Source: Roseobacter ponti (lineage in GTDB: Bacteria; Pseudomonadota; Alphaproteobacteria; Rhodobacterales; Rhodobacteraceae). Taken from it: 64,000 nt of DNA. The stretch is from contig NZ_CP048788.1 of NCBI RefSeq assembly GCF_012932215.1, forward strand, positions 1,674,001 to 1,738,000, read 5' to 3'. Under the pieces are notes generated by a model. That model was not told the origin of the DNA. It did no database searches and worked only from the letters and a program-made list of their open reading frames with translations. Below, piece after piece: positions 35,736 to 44,698 of this stretch. Position 1 is the stretch's first letter. The number at the start of each line of letters is the position of its first letter. A program made the translations under genes and the position numbers.

Positions 35736-36278
35736 ATGGACGACAAATTCAATTTAGCTCTTGGATCACTGGAGGAAACCCTCAATCGGGTGCCATTTGC
35801 ACTGACTTTGTCGAATTTATCCGCAGAAGATGCACCGCTGATATTCATGAATTCGAGTTTTCAGGACATGACCGGATGTACAAATGCGCAACTGGGTCAG
35901 AACTGTCGTTTTCTGCAGGCTGAATTCCCCAACGACGAAGCGCGCGCCGAGGTGCGCCTCGCGCTTCAGGAGCGCCGGCGCACGCAGGTCATCCTGAAAA
36001 ACAGGCGCATGGACGGGAGTGCATTCAGTAATTTTCTGCTGCTGGAATACATCGGTGCATACCGAGGGTTTCCCGAGCTTGCGCTTGGGACTCAGTTTGT
36101 CCTGAGCAGCGAAGAGGAGGCCGATCTGAATACGGTGCCGGCGAAAGACGGCCCGCTCGCGCAGGTGCAGAGCGCAGCTTTGAGAGTGCGGCTTGAGCGG
36201 CGCAGGATTGCCTCCGACTCGGCTGTGCGGCTGTTGCAGTCCTGGTGCGTCCTGAATGAGCTCACGCACGAGCACTGA
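35736..36278 (+). CDS. Short LOV-domain blue-light sensor protein
   Basis: The 180-residue protein is a single LOV/PAS domain (about 20-130) with a C-terminal helical extension. The flavin-adduct cysteine is C57 in GQNCRFLQ (consensus GRNCRFLQ), preceded by MTGCTNAQL. Flavin-contacting N89 and N99 (LKNRRMDGSAFSN) and Q120 (LGTQF) are in place, so the full photocycle set is present. Short LOV proteins are known from marine Rhodobacterales such as Dinoroseobacter. It has no output domain and lies head-to-head with the CheB-CheR-PAS-HWE kinase gene, with both promoters squeezed into 45 bases. A signalling partnership with that kinase is inferred. Confidence 0.9.
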   Translation: MDDKFNLALGSLEETLNRVPFALTLSNLSAEDAPLIFMNSSFQDMTGCTNAQLGQNCRFLQAEFPNDEARAEVRLALQERRRTQVILKNRRMDGSAFSNFLLLEYIGAYRGFPELALGTQFVLSSEEEADLNTVPAKDGPLAQVQSAALRVRLERRRIASDSAVRLLQSWCVLNELTHEH

Positions 36279-36436
36279 CCGCCGTGCCCGTGCCGGCTGT
36301 ATCTGAACCGGCGGGATCCGTTCATGATACGCTGGCGCGGGCGGCGCGTAGGACATTGCGCGCCGGCGATGATCAAATTCTTCAGGGTTGCGGCGCTGGC
36401 GATCCATCGCGCGCGCCTGAGCTGCGCAACCGGTGC

Positions 36437-36871
36437 CTATCCGAACCCGGCCAGTTCCTGCGCATCCACGATAATCGCGAGGTTCCACAGACGGCGGATC
36501 TGCTCTTCACTGCAGCGCCGGTCTTCCGGGTCTGTGCCCGCGACCTGTTCTACGCGAAACCCGTACTGCTGAAGTCCGCAGACGCCGACGTGGCTGATCA
36601 CGACCGGGTAAACCGCGCGCTCCAGTGCGATGGCGGCCAGACGGGCGGCGATACGGCGCAGATCAGCCGGGGGCCGGGTGACCCGCAGACCGATGCGCGA
36701 CACGCGCGGCGCCTCCGCTTCCCACAGAACGGGTGAGGGTATGAAGCGTCCGCCTGGCAACACCTGTCCCTGCGTCGGGGTCCCGGAGCCGGACAGCAGA
36801 TCGTCAAGATCGGCCGGAGATGCGGCGGGCAGGCGGGCCAGCACGTCGAGATATGTCTGCGGATCACTCAT
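36437..36871 (-). CDS. Hypothetical protein linked to glycosyltransferase genes
   Basis: The 144-residue protein has no signal peptide or membrane helix and no domain that I recognise. It is mildly basic in the middle (PPADLRRIAARLAAIALERA) and has a conserved-looking segment YPVVISHVGVCGLQQYGFRV followed by EEQIRRLWNLAIIVDAQEL. Its ATG overlaps the stop of the large glycosyltransferase gene (ATGA), with AGGGG upstream, so translation is coupled and the product probably works with that enzyme. Read-out of the 3' end faces the LOV gene convergently with 158 non-coding bases between. Confidence 0.75.
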   Translation of the reverse strand: MSDPQTYLDVLARLPAASPADLDDLLSGSGTPTQGQVLPGGRFIPSPVLWEAEAPRVSRIGLRVTRPPADLRRIAARLAAIALERAVYPVVISHVGVCGLQQYGFRVEQVAGTDPEDRRCSEEQIRRLWNLAIIVDAQELAGFG

Positions 36872-38934
36872 GTGCGGCTTACCCCTCTGATCAGTTCCGC
36901 CGCGGCTGTATTGCCCCGCTCCGGCAGTGGTACTTCTGCAAATGCCGCTGCAATCTCTGCGCGCGCTGTGCCATCGAGCATGCCGTCCACCTCTCGTTGC
37001 AGGGCAAGCAGATCGGTGGCGGCGACAAACCGCGCAAGACTGCGATCAGCCGCCGCACGGGCGCGTTTTTCCTGGTCGTCCAGATAGGTCGCATGGTTCG
37101 GGATCATGATTGACGGGATACCGGCATAAAGCAGTTCATGAAATGAATTATACCCGGCCGCCGACACCACAAGATCCGCCGCGGCACTCAGGCTCAGCGT
37201 CTGGTCGGTGCGCACTGCAAAACTGTTGTGCCACTGGGCGAAATCACTGGCGACCACCGCGTGAGGCCAGACAACGATCAGGTGCAGGCAGTTCTCACGT
37301 TCCTCCAGCAGACTGCACATCATCTGCACCTGTGCGGTACGTTCTGACGCCATGCCGCTGCCCAGCATGCTGACGGCGAGTGTATCCACCCGCCGGTTGA
37401 AGGCTTTGCCCAGACGCCTGCGCAGAGCGGCCTTTTGTTTCGGGGAGGAGGCATCGGTCCGGACCACGGGGCCCACGCGGTGAACATGACTGCCACTGGA
37501 ATAGACATCGTTGAGTTCGGGAAAGGCCTCGTCAGGGGTGATCACCCCTGAAAAAGCCCGTTCGCGTTCCAGCACATTGGGGTTGATATGTTCGGGCTGC
37601 CACAGACCACGCCTGATCCACCATGCAGGGATTTTCAGTTCGGATACGACGCGATAAACGGAATCGAAAACAAAGCCGCCGTCGAAAACCAGCGTGTCCC
37701 CGGGCGCCAGCATGTCGCGCAGCCGCAGATAATTGATCAGATCGGCCGCAAACGGATCCTCATGCGCATCACTGCGCGGGATTACCGGCATGCAGTCGTA
37801 ACCGCGCCGGCGCAGCATATCGGTGCAGCTGGGGAAAGCCGCAAAACGCACAGCGCTGCCGTCTGGCAGACCGTCCGCGATCAGGGCGCAGCGCTGCGCA
37901 TGCCCGAGCCCGACCCCGTTGGTGGGGAAAAAGACCGTCGCGGGCGGGCGCCCGGCCGGCGAGGCTGCCGGGTCAGTGCGCAGAGACAGGCTTTCGGTCA
38001 GGGTTGCGATATCGCTGGCCCGCAGCCACGGATCGAGCAGAATGCGGCGGCCGATCTCGCGCCGGCTGCCTGCCACCGTGTCGGCCAGATAGCCTGCGAG
38101 AGCGCCCGCATGTTCCGGTCCGCTCAGCGCCGGCGCCCCGGCCGTTTTGAAGGCTGCCGAGGTGGTGCAGTCGATCACAACCTTGCCCGACCCCATGGCA
38201 ATCAGTGCCAGAAAGGCCATGCGCTCGCCCGGTATTCCCGGACCAAAAAAGGCAAAGACATCCGCATAGGTCAGCAGATTGGAGGGGGAGAGCTCGCCAT
38301 AGCCGAAGACCGAGAGCCCGGCATGGCGCGACTGGCGGATGATCGCTTTGCCCTTTGCTGTCGTCAGGATGTGCAGATCGGTCCGGGGTGCATGCCGCAG
38401 GGTGGCCAGATCATGCAGCACGCCCTCTGCTTCCAGCATGTCATCCGGCATATAGACGAGCAGGCTGGTGCGTGCGCCCTCTGACTGGACCGGCGCCTCG
38501 GCAATGGCGGTGATCAGCGGTACCACCGGTGCCTCAATGAGCTGTTTGCTGTGCGGCGTGCTGCGGTTGATCACCTCCGGCTCGGTGCCGGTCGCATATG
38601 CCAGTCTGTTGCAGCTGTTGATCCGCGCCTGCGGTGTCTCGAAATAGCCGACCGCCCTGACCGGTGTTCCCGGGGCGGGGGGTGCTGCGCGCAGCAGTGT
38701 CTGGACTTCTTCCGAGATATCCTCGGCGGCGATGATCACGATACAGTCTGGCGTTACGTCGCCGGGCGCCGCCAGAAAGGGCACTGCCTCAAATTTCTGG
38801 TGCCGGGACATGCCTGCGGGCGCGAACCGGTCATCAATGGCAACGCTGTGCCCGGCCTCGCGCAGGCCGGTGGCAAACAGTAACAGCGCATCCAGATGCC
38901 GCAACGAGATCTGACCGGAGCAGAGCAGGATCAC
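36868..38934 (-). CDS. Two-lobed glycosyltransferase-like protein with MurG/GT28-type C-terminal half
   Basis: The 688-residue protein begins at a GTG that overlaps the preceding stop (GTGA). The C-terminal half (about 330-688) looks like a GT-B transferase of the MurG/UDP-GlcNAc group: FFPTNGVGLGHAQRCALIAD at its start, DTLVFDGGFVFDSVYRVV, and AADLVVSAAGYNSFHELLYA followed by GIPSIMIPN, the nucleotide-sugar loop. The N-terminal half (about 1-320) also has Rossmann-like segments (MILLCSGQISLRHLDALLLF, FAFFGPGIPGERMAFLALIA) but is not recognised; it may be a second, possibly inactive, transferase lobe. No membrane helix. Acts with the next glycosyltransferase on an unknown glycan. Confidence 0.78.
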   Translation of the reverse strand: MILLCSGQISLRHLDALLLFATGLREAGHSVAIDDRFAPAGMSRHQKFEAVPFLAAPGDVTPDCIVIIAAEDISEEVQTLLRAAPPAPGTPVRAVGYFETPQARINSCNRLAYATGTEPEVINRSTPHSKQLIEAPVVPLITAIAEAPVQSEGARTSLLVYMPDDMLEAEGVLHDLATLRHAPRTDLHILTTAKGKAIIRQSRHAGLSVFGYGELSPSNLLTYADVFAFFGPGIPGERMAFLALIAMGSGKVVIDCTTSAAFKTAGAPALSGPEHAGALAGYLADTVAGSRREIGRRILLDPWLRASDIATLTESLSLRTDPAASPAGRPPATVFFPTNGVGLGHAQRCALIADGLPDGSAVRFAAFPSCTDMLRRRGYDCMPVIPRSDAHEDPFAADLINYLRLRDMLAPGDTLVFDGGFVFDSVYRVVSELKIPAWWIRRGLWQPEHINPNVLERERAFSGVITPDEAFPELNDVYSSGSHVHRVGPVVRTDASSPKQKAALRRRLGKAFNRRVDTLAVSMLGSGMASERTAQVQMMCSLLEERENCLHLIVVWPHAVVASDFAQWHNSFAVRTDQTLSLSAAADLVVSAAGYNSFHELLYAGIPSIMIPNHATYLDDQEKRARAAADRSLARFVAATDLLALQREVDGMLDGTARAEIAAAFAEVPLPERGNTAAAELIRGVSRT

Positions 38935-39980
38935 AGCACAGCTCCGTGCGAACGGCTCAGAACATTGCTGAACATGCGCCGGAAGGCTGCGGCCGAAAAC
39001 ATATCAAGACTGCGCTGGCCGGCCCGCACATCGGCCTGATACCGGTCGGGGTCGGCAATGTATCCGGCGATGATATCGCTGACCTCTTCGGGGCGCGCCG
39101 CCTTCACGCCCCCCTGAAAGGTCTGCGCGGTTCCGGGATCAGTGATCACGATCTTGCCCGCCGCAATCGCCTCGGCAAGCACGCGTCCGAAGCTCTCGCG
39201 CCAGGTCGGGGCGGTGTAATAAACCATGAAATCAATCATATCAAAGTACTGCGCGACGGAAAGACCCCGAAACGGGATCAGTGTCCAGTGGTGCGGTCGG
39301 TCCGGATCATCAGCGAGGTGATCGGCACCCAGGATGACACTGGAGGCAGCCTCCGGCGGAAAGCAAAGTTTCATGGTTTCGCGTGAGGGAAACTTCTCAA
39401 ACCCCGGCCGGGAATGTCGCCCGCGCCTGTCTGCGGGCTGTGCCGTCGGGGCGATCAGGTCAAAGTCACAGATGTTCGGCCAGTTGTCGGGCGTTTGCTG
39501 CCAGTGCGCGCCTGAACGGTTTTGATCCATCCAGTCGCGCACCGTGCTCCGGTTAGCATCAGAAACCGGCGCGAGACTGCGTGTCAGCGCCACGGATGCA
39601 CCCGCGATCTGGTCAAGACAGTTTGCCACATCAAAGGCCTCATGCCCGCCGGGACGCAGGAAATTCTCGTGGGTCACGACAATCAGATGCCGGGCGATGA
39701 TCCTGGTCCCGGGAGTGCTCTGAAACTTGAGACAGGCCGGGTTGTGGAAAATCACGATGTCAGCGGCGATTTCCTCGGGATCCCTGATCAGTGTGAGGTT
39801 CAGTTCGGCAAGCGCGTCGGTCAGCACCGGTGCATCTTCACGGTCGCGGAACATTGCGGTGCTCAGGCCGTATACCGCCGGGCGCACCATGTCCGAAATC
39901 GCTGTGAGCTCAGCCGCGACGGCTGATGATGTGCCGCCGGGAAACCGCGGATCGGTGACATATGCAATTGTCGGGGTCAT
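38931..39980 (-). CDS. Glycosyltransferase family protein (GT-B, group 1-like)
   Basis: The start at 39980 gives 349 residues beginning MTPTIAYVTDPRFPGGTSSA, the usual GT-B opening with the glycine-rich loop. The C-terminal part has a group 1-like acceptor/donor segment: FMVYYTAPTWRESFGRVLAE followed by AIAAGKIVITDPGTAQTFQG, where the E-S-F-G-R-x-x-x-E-A pattern corresponds to the E-x7-E motif. It overlaps the next transferase gene by 4 bases. Expected to be cytosolic or membrane-associated and to build a surface or secreted glycan or modify a protein; the sugar is unknown. Confidence 0.83.
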   Translation of the reverse strand: MTPTIAYVTDPRFPGGTSSAVAAELTAISDMVRPAVYGLSTAMFRDREDAPVLTDALAELNLTLIRDPEEIAADIVIFHNPACLKFQSTPGTRIIARHLIVVTHENFLRPGGHEAFDVANCLDQIAGASVALTRSLAPVSDANRSTVRDWMDQNRSGAHWQQTPDNWPNICDFDLIAPTAQPADRRGRHSRPGFEKFPSRETMKLCFPPEAASSVILGADHLADDPDRPHHWTLIPFRGLSVAQYFDMIDFMVYYTAPTWRESFGRVLAEAIAAGKIVITDPGTAQTFQGGVKAARPEEVSDIIAGYIADPDRYQADVRAGQRSLDMFSAAAFRRMFSNVLSRSHGAVL

Positions 39981-40008
39981 TGCCGGGCTGCACACCTCGG
40001 GCGGGTCA

Positions 40009-40332
40009 TCAGTAGATAGACGCGACCGACCTCTCCGCGCTGCCGAGACCACCGCCGTCGGGCTGTGAGGGGCCGGAATCGAACCGGTTCAGCAGCCCGC
40101 GTTTGGTTTCATCGACGAAATTCCGCAATTCCACTGCAAGCGGGTCGTTTCCGGCTGTCAGTTGTGGCCTGGAATTCACGAAAGTATAGAGCGCGTTCCA
40201 TTCCTTGCCGGTGATCAGCGCGTCAATGGTCCGCAGATCGTCGATTGTTACATCTTCCTGTGCCAGACCGGCTGACCCGATCAGGCTGAGAACTGTCACA
40301 ATCGCAAGAAGCTTCTCGTTCGCCACACTCAC
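40009..40332 (-). CDS. Small exported protein of unknown function
   Basis: The 107-residue product starts at GTG with a signal peptide (MSVANEKLLAIVTVLSLIGS, ending at AGLAQ). The mature part is short and hydrophilic (TIDDLRTIDALITGKEWNAL, then YTFVNSRPQLTAGNDPLAVE) with a Gly/Ser-rich tail. No family is recognised. It lies 28 bases upstream of the glycosyltransferase gene and 115 bases downstream of the large membrane protein gene on the same strand, so it probably belongs to the glycan block. Confidence 0.68.
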   Translation of the reverse strand: MSVANEKLLAIVTVLSLIGSAGLAQEDVTIDDLRTIDALITGKEWNALYTFVNSRPQLTAGNDPLAVELRNFVDETKRGLLNRFDSGPSQPDGGGLGSAERSVASIY

Positions 40333-40447
40333 ACCCGTCAGGAAATACCCTGCGACAGCCCGGATTCGACCGGTACCGTACCAACAGCATCAATTTAACA
40401 TAAAGGCAGGGGAGATATCAAACGGCTCGTCATGCAGGGTGGCGCGC

Positions 40448-42391
40448 TTATTTGTACTCTTCTTTGCGCAGGCTGTTGATGAGCCGGTTGCGCAGGCGCT
40501 GTTCGGCTGCAGCGCGCAGTTCTGCAGCAGACGGGGCAGGCTGCGCACGCTTTGTCGTTGCCTGACGCGGGCGCTGAACGGGTGCTGCTGTGCGACCTGA
40601 GTCACCGGTCATCCAGAGCTCGACCCGGCCGATCGGTGCAGTGCCGCTGATATTGGTGAAATCGCGCGCCGGGCCGCCGAATTCGGTAGCAATGGCACGG
40701 GCTACTTCGGCGTCATCGGGATGATAATATCGCACATGGGTTTTCGATACCCTGAAGGACACACGGTTCAGCGCGCCGAGAGGAAAGCCTGTTTCGCTCA
40801 GCCGGGCAAGGCTTTCCTCAACAGAGCTGTCGCTCACGCTGTCCGGGGCAAAGGTCACGAGGCTGAAGCGCGACCGTTCCGGCACATCAAGCCCGAGCCG
40901 GCCCGCCAGTGTCAGAGTGCGCTCAACCGGAGCGCCCGTCTGTGGCAGATCTTCTGCCGTATCGGGTGAGTAGAGCGCCGGCGTGACAATCGCCGGGATA
41001 TGTGGCGCGGTGCCGATGTCCGCAGGTCCTGTCGCCGGATCCGCCGGCGCCGGCATGGCTGGCAGGGTCGCCGGGATGCCGGCGGTCACGGCGGCCGGCA
41101 GAATTCGCAACGCAGCGTTGAGAACCGGCGCTGTGCCGGGTGCTGCTCCCTGCAGGACCGGCGAGGGCATGAAAACGGTGGTAGCCACGACAGCATCCGG
41201 CGCGGCAAATTCCCGGGGCTGAACGCTTGGGACGCGCAGGGTTGCAAGCTCTGTCCAGAGCGCGACTTTGTTGCGCTCCGCAAGTTCAGGAAGCTGGTCC
41301 GACAGGCTCAGGACGATCCCGGGACGGGCTGGCGTCCGTGCGACATAGGCCAGTTTGTCGCCGGAAAGTGCCATCGGATCTGGCCGTGCGGAGGCCGGCT
41401 CCGGTCCGGCGAGCAGTGGCGTGTACGTCCCGATCAGCGGCCCGGGTGACAAAAAGCCTGCTGGATAGGCATCCGCGGGGGCTGCGCCTGCCAGGGGCGG
41501 CACACCGGTTCTCGAGGTATCCTGCTGTGCGATGCCCGGTGTGGTCAGCCCGCCCACGCCTGGTCCCGGTGTGGGCGCCAGCATGGTAACGGCGGTGCGG
41601 GTCAGAACATCAGGTTGAGCATCTGACACAACAGCGGTTGACCGTGCCGGTCCGGCGCTTTGCTGTGACGGTGTTATCCAGCCCATTGCGGCAAGAATGC
41701 CAAAACTAAGCACCATGCCGAAGCCCAGGCCGAAACAGCACGCAAAGGCGATGACCGCAAAGCGCACGCCGGGCGTACTGGTTTCGAGCCAGCGCGAAAA
41801 GGCCCTTAGCCGGGTGCCGGGGTCGGCGGGCGGCACCTGCGCTGCCAGCGGTGGAAGATTGCCGCGCACACGCCCGGAAGCGCCCTCAGTGCTGCGCCGG
41901 AACGTCTGGTCATCAGCAGGGTGGCGGAATTCAGGGATTTCCGTGTCAGGCTCAGGCCCGGCGCCGGCGCGCGCGGGCTCTGCGGGGGGCGCTACGGTCT
42001 CTTGCTCAGGGGCTGAAGTCCGGGCTTTCCGGGCGATATCGCCGGGGACGCGCGCTGTCAGTATCTCGGGTGCGACGGCAGCTGGTGCGCTGCGCGCTAC
42101 CGGCTCTTTGGCAGCAGGTCTGACGGCGGCAGGCTCCGGAGGTGCGGTTTTCTTCTGAGCGGGTTCAGTTACCGGCAGAATACCTTCTCCTGTTGGCGCC
42201 GGGCGCGCTCTGACAGGCTTTTTCTTCTCGCCGGAGGCTTCGCGTTGTGCGATGATTCTGGCCCGTTTTTCGCGGGCCTCTGCGACGCGGTCATCCCAGT
42301 TGGCGGCAAGCGCAGGGCTGCGGTCTGACCCGGGGGCTTTTCCGGCACCAGTCGTGCCGGTCGCACTGCTTCTGCCCCTTTCACCCGCCAT
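40448..42391 (-). CDS. Large membrane-anchored protein with possible LytR_C-like domain
   Basis: With the start at 42391 the protein has 647 residues. The N-terminal ~200 residues are disordered and rich in Ala, Pro, Glu, Lys and Arg (VAEAREKRARIIAQREASGE and similar), followed by one membrane helix at about 210-245 (VRFAVIAFACCFGLGFGMVL). The outer part is a long Pro/Ala/Thr-rich linker, then a compact region at about 540-625 (LVTFAPDSVSDSSVEESLAR, VRYYHPDDAEVARAIATEFG, RDFTNI) that resembles the LytR cell-envelope C-terminal fold. The similarity is weak. The protein is likely in the inner membrane with its C-terminus in the periplasm. It is the first gene of the glycosyltransferase block. 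Confidence 0.65.
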   Translation of the reverse strand: MAGERGRSSATGTTGAGKAPGSDRSPALAANWDDRVAEAREKRARIIAQREASGEKKKPVRARPAPTGEGILPVTEPAQKKTAPPEPAAVRPAAKEPVARSAPAAVAPEILTARVPGDIARKARTSAPEQETVAPPAEPARAGAGPEPDTEIPEFRHPADDQTFRRSTEGASGRVRGNLPPLAAQVPPADPGTRLRAFSRWLETSTPGVRFAVIAFACCFGLGFGMVLSFGILAAMGWITPSQQSAGPARSTAVVSDAQPDVLTRTAVTMLAPTPGPGVGGLTTPGIAQQDTSRTGVPPLAGAAPADAYPAGFLSPGPLIGTYTPLLAGPEPASARPDPMALSGDKLAYVARTPARPGIVLSLSDQLPELAERNKVALWTELATLRVPSVQPREFAAPDAVVATTVFMPSPVLQGAAPGTAPVLNAALRILPAAVTAGIPATLPAMPAPADPATGPADIGTAPHIPAIVTPALYSPDTAEDLPQTGAPVERTLTLAGRLGLDVPERSRFSLVTFAPDSVSDSSVEESLARLSETGFPLGALNRVSFRVSKTHVRYYHPDDAEVARAIATEFGGPARDFTNISGTAPIGRVELWMTGDSGRTAAPVQRPRQATTKRAQPAPSAAELRAAAEQRLRNRLINSLRKEEYK

Positions 42392-42518
42392 TAACCTGAT
42401 CTCCCGAACCGCGCGGATCTCCGCGCATACCAAACGAATCCCTTACCAAAGCGTTGCCAAGAGTAACGCTGTCGGTCTTTGATGCAAAGATTCATACGTA
42501 AAGCTCAGTATTTTCGTT

Positions 42519-42539
42519 AATGCAAACCGCGATTGCATT
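42519..42539. repeat. Perfect inverted repeat beside the GST stop
   Basis: AATGCAA (42519-42525) and TTGCATT (42533-42539) form a 7-bp inverted repeat around ACCGCGA, adjacent to the GST stop codon and in the promoter-side region of the minus-strand membrane protein. It may be a weak terminator for GST or an operator; neither is proven. Confidence 0.35.
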
Positions 42540-43189
42540 TAATGCCGGTCGGTGCCGGATATTGTTGCCGGATCCGGAAACAAATCACCTGTCATGCCGT
42601 CCTGCCATTGGGGATATCTGTGCATGACGGCGGCAAACCTTTGCGACGCGAGAAACGAAGCGAGCCAGGCCTGCAGGCGGGGCCAGGGCCCGGCGTCGAA
42701 ACGCGCTTTGTCGATGAAGGCAAACTGCCGGACGAACGGCAGGATCGCAAAATCCGCCAGCGACGGGCTTCCGAAGAGCCAGTCATCAGTCTGAGCGTCC
42801 AGTTTCTCAAGGAACCCGGAGGCCACCTGCCGGGCCTCTTCCGGATCCGATCCGGGATAGCGGGTTTCATATTTGGTGCGGTCCAGTGCCTCTTTAAACG
42901 GACCGTCGGCGTCTTTGATCAGGGAAAATCCTTCCGGCGGCATGTTGAGCCATCCTTCAGGATCGTTCTGCTTCAATGCCCAGATCATGATGTCGAGGCT
43001 CTCATCGATCACCCCGGTCTCCATTTGCAGGCAGGGCACTGTGGCACTCGGTGAGGCGCGCAGAAAAGCCGGCGGCTTATCGCGCAGAACGATCTCGCGC
43101 AGATGAACATGTACGCCCGACACCGCAAGGGCGAGACGGGCGCGCATTGCATAGGGGCAACGGCGAAATGACCACAGGACAGGCGGCAA
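42539..43189 (-). CDS. Glutathione S-transferase family protein
   Basis: The 216-residue protein has the thioredoxin-like N-terminal domain (FRRCPYAMRARLALAVSGVH, TVPCLQMETGVIDESLDI with the cis-Pro and the ES glutathione-binding pair) and the helical C-terminal domain (GSPSLADFAILPFVRQFAFI). C11 in RRCPYAMR sits where omega/beta-type GSTs keep a catalytic cysteine. The start is a TTG at 43189, supported by GGAGG ten bases upstream and by the family's usual length. It is likely cytosolic, performing glutathione-dependent reduction or conjugation. Convergent or unrelated to the glycan block downstream. Confidence 0.85.
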   Translation of the reverse strand: MPPVLWSFRRCPYAMRARLALAVSGVHVHLREIVLRDKPPAFLRASPSATVPCLQMETGVIDESLDIMIWALKQNDPEGWLNMPPEGFSLIKDADGPFKEALDRTKYETRYPGSDPEEARQVASGFLEKLDAQTDDWLFGSPSLADFAILPFVRQFAFIDKARFDAGPWPRLQAWLASFLASQRFAAVMHRYPQWQDGMTGDLFPDPATISGTDRH

Positions 43190-43354
43190 CGGGCAAAGAC
43201 CTCCGGATCAGGGCACCTGCGCCCGGAGCGTCCGGAGCGGCGGCATCAGAGGCGGTGTAGCGCGCGGGGGCGCGGGGCTCAACCGCAGGACAGTTGTCGC
43301 ATCTGGCGCCGCCCCGACGCCGGCGCTAAGCTTGCTTGAAAAAGGGAGAGTATC

Positions 43355-44644
43355 ATGAATCTCAGCAGTCTGGCGCGTGAAGCCGGTGAACGCGGCACGC
43401 CGGTCCGCGCTGCCCTCATCGGCGCGGGAAAATTCGGATCAATGTTTCTCAGCCAGGTGCCGACGATCGCGGGGCTCGAAGTTGCTGTCATCGCGGATCT
43501 TGATCCCGACAGGGCGCGTGCGGCCTGCCGGGCAGTGGGCTGGGATGACGTGCGTATCGCGGCGACACAGTTCACTGACAGCGGTCCGCAGGCCGTCGCC
43601 GCGGATGGCGTGGATGTGGTGATCGAGGCGACCGGCAATCCGCTGGCCGGTATCCGCCATGCACGCGCAGCCATCGCCGCGGGCCGACATGTGGTCATGG
43701 TCAATGTTGAAGCCGATGTTCTGGTCGGTCCGACACTGGCCGCCGAAGCGCGGGAGGCGGGTGTGGTCTATTCCATGGCCTATGGTGATCAGCCCGCGCT
43801 GGTATCAGAGATGGTGGACTGGGCCCGCGCGACCGGGTTCCGGGTGGCCGCCGCCGGCAAGGGGACGAAATATCTGCCGGCCTATCACAGTGTAACCCCC
43901 GATGATGTCTGGTCTCATTACGGTCTGACACCCGAAGAGGCCGCGCGCGCGGGTATGAACCCGCAGATGTTCAATTCCTTTCTCGACGGGACGAAAAGCG
44001 CCATCGAGATGGTCGCCATCGCCAATGCCTGCGGGCTGAATGTGCCACAGAACGGGCTGGCTTTTCCGCCCTGCGGTGTGGATGATCTTGCCCGGGTGCT
44101 GCGCCCGCGTGATGTCGGCGGCCAGCTTGAGGGGCCGGAAATGGTCGAGACGATCTCCTCTGTGGAACGCGACGGCCGGCCGGTTTTCCGCGATCTGAGA
44201 TGGGGTGTTTATGTGGTGCTTGAGGCTCCCAATGCCTATGCCGCCGCCTGTTTTCATCAGTACGGGCTGCCGGTGGATGACACCGGACGGTTTGCTGCCA
44301 TGTATAAACCTTTCCATCTGATTGGCATGGAATTGTCGGTGTCCGTGCTGAGTGCGGCCCTGCGCCGCGAGCCGACCGGTACATCGCGCGAGATGCGGGG
44401 CACGGTCGCATCGGTGGCCAAACGCGATCTGAAAGCAGGTGAAATGCTGGACGGCGAAGGCGGCTTTACGGTCTGGGGGAAAGCACAGCCGGTTGCGGCA
44501 GCGCGCGATGCGCTGCCCGTCGGGCTCGCGCACGGGGTGAAGGTAACGCGTGATATTGCCGCCGGCGAGACCCTGAAGCTCAGCGATGCAGACCTTGCCG
44601 GGGATTCTGTGACTGAACTCTATCGCAGCCTTGTTGCGTCATGA
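43355..44644 (+). CDS. NAD(P)-dependent oxidoreductase with C-terminal SAF domain
   Basis: The 429-residue protein has a Rossmann domain (about 17-140; RAALIGAGKFGSMFLSQVPT, VDVVIEATGN) like homoserine dehydrogenase, a catalytic region (about 140-330; AGKGTKYLPAYHSVTPDDVW) and a C-terminal SAF domain (about 345-425; GTVASVAKRDLKAGEMLDGE, LPVGLAHGVKVTRDIAAGET). This fusion occurs in a family of uncharacterised dehydrogenases that act on branched sugar acids or similar hydroxy compounds. GGGAGAG lies eight bases before the ATG. It heads a three-gene operon with a DapA-like aldolase and an M20 hydrolase. Confidence 0.83.
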   Translation: MNLSSLAREAGERGTPVRAALIGAGKFGSMFLSQVPTIAGLEVAVIADLDPDRARAACRAVGWDDVRIAATQFTDSGPQAVAADGVDVVIEATGNPLAGIRHARAAIAAGRHVVMVNVEADVLVGPTLAAEAREAGVVYSMAYGDQPALVSEMVDWARATGFRVAAAGKGTKYLPAYHSVTPDDVWSHYGLTPEEAARAGMNPQMFNSFLDGTKSAIEMVAIANACGLNVPQNGLAFPPCGVDDLARVLRPRDVGGQLEGPEMVETISSVERDGRPVFRDLRWGVYVVLEAPNAYAAACFHQYGLPVDDTGRFAAMYKPFHLIGMELSVSVLSAALRREPTGTSREMRGTVASVAKRDLKAGEMLDGEGGFTVWGKAQPVAAARDALPVGLAHGVKVTRDIAAGETLKLSDADLAGDSVTELYRSLVAS

Positions 44645-44698
44645 TCCGTGCGCAACGAGCAGTGATCCGTTCTTGCGCGCGATCAGGGAGACCAGTTG

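Noticed and set aside
40066-40090. Minus-strand sequence resembling a tRNA T-arm (GGTTCGATTCC within CCGG/CCGG).
   Set aside because: There is no matching acceptor stem about 50 bases upstream, no D-arm or anticodon arm, and it is fully explained as codons of the small exported protein gene.
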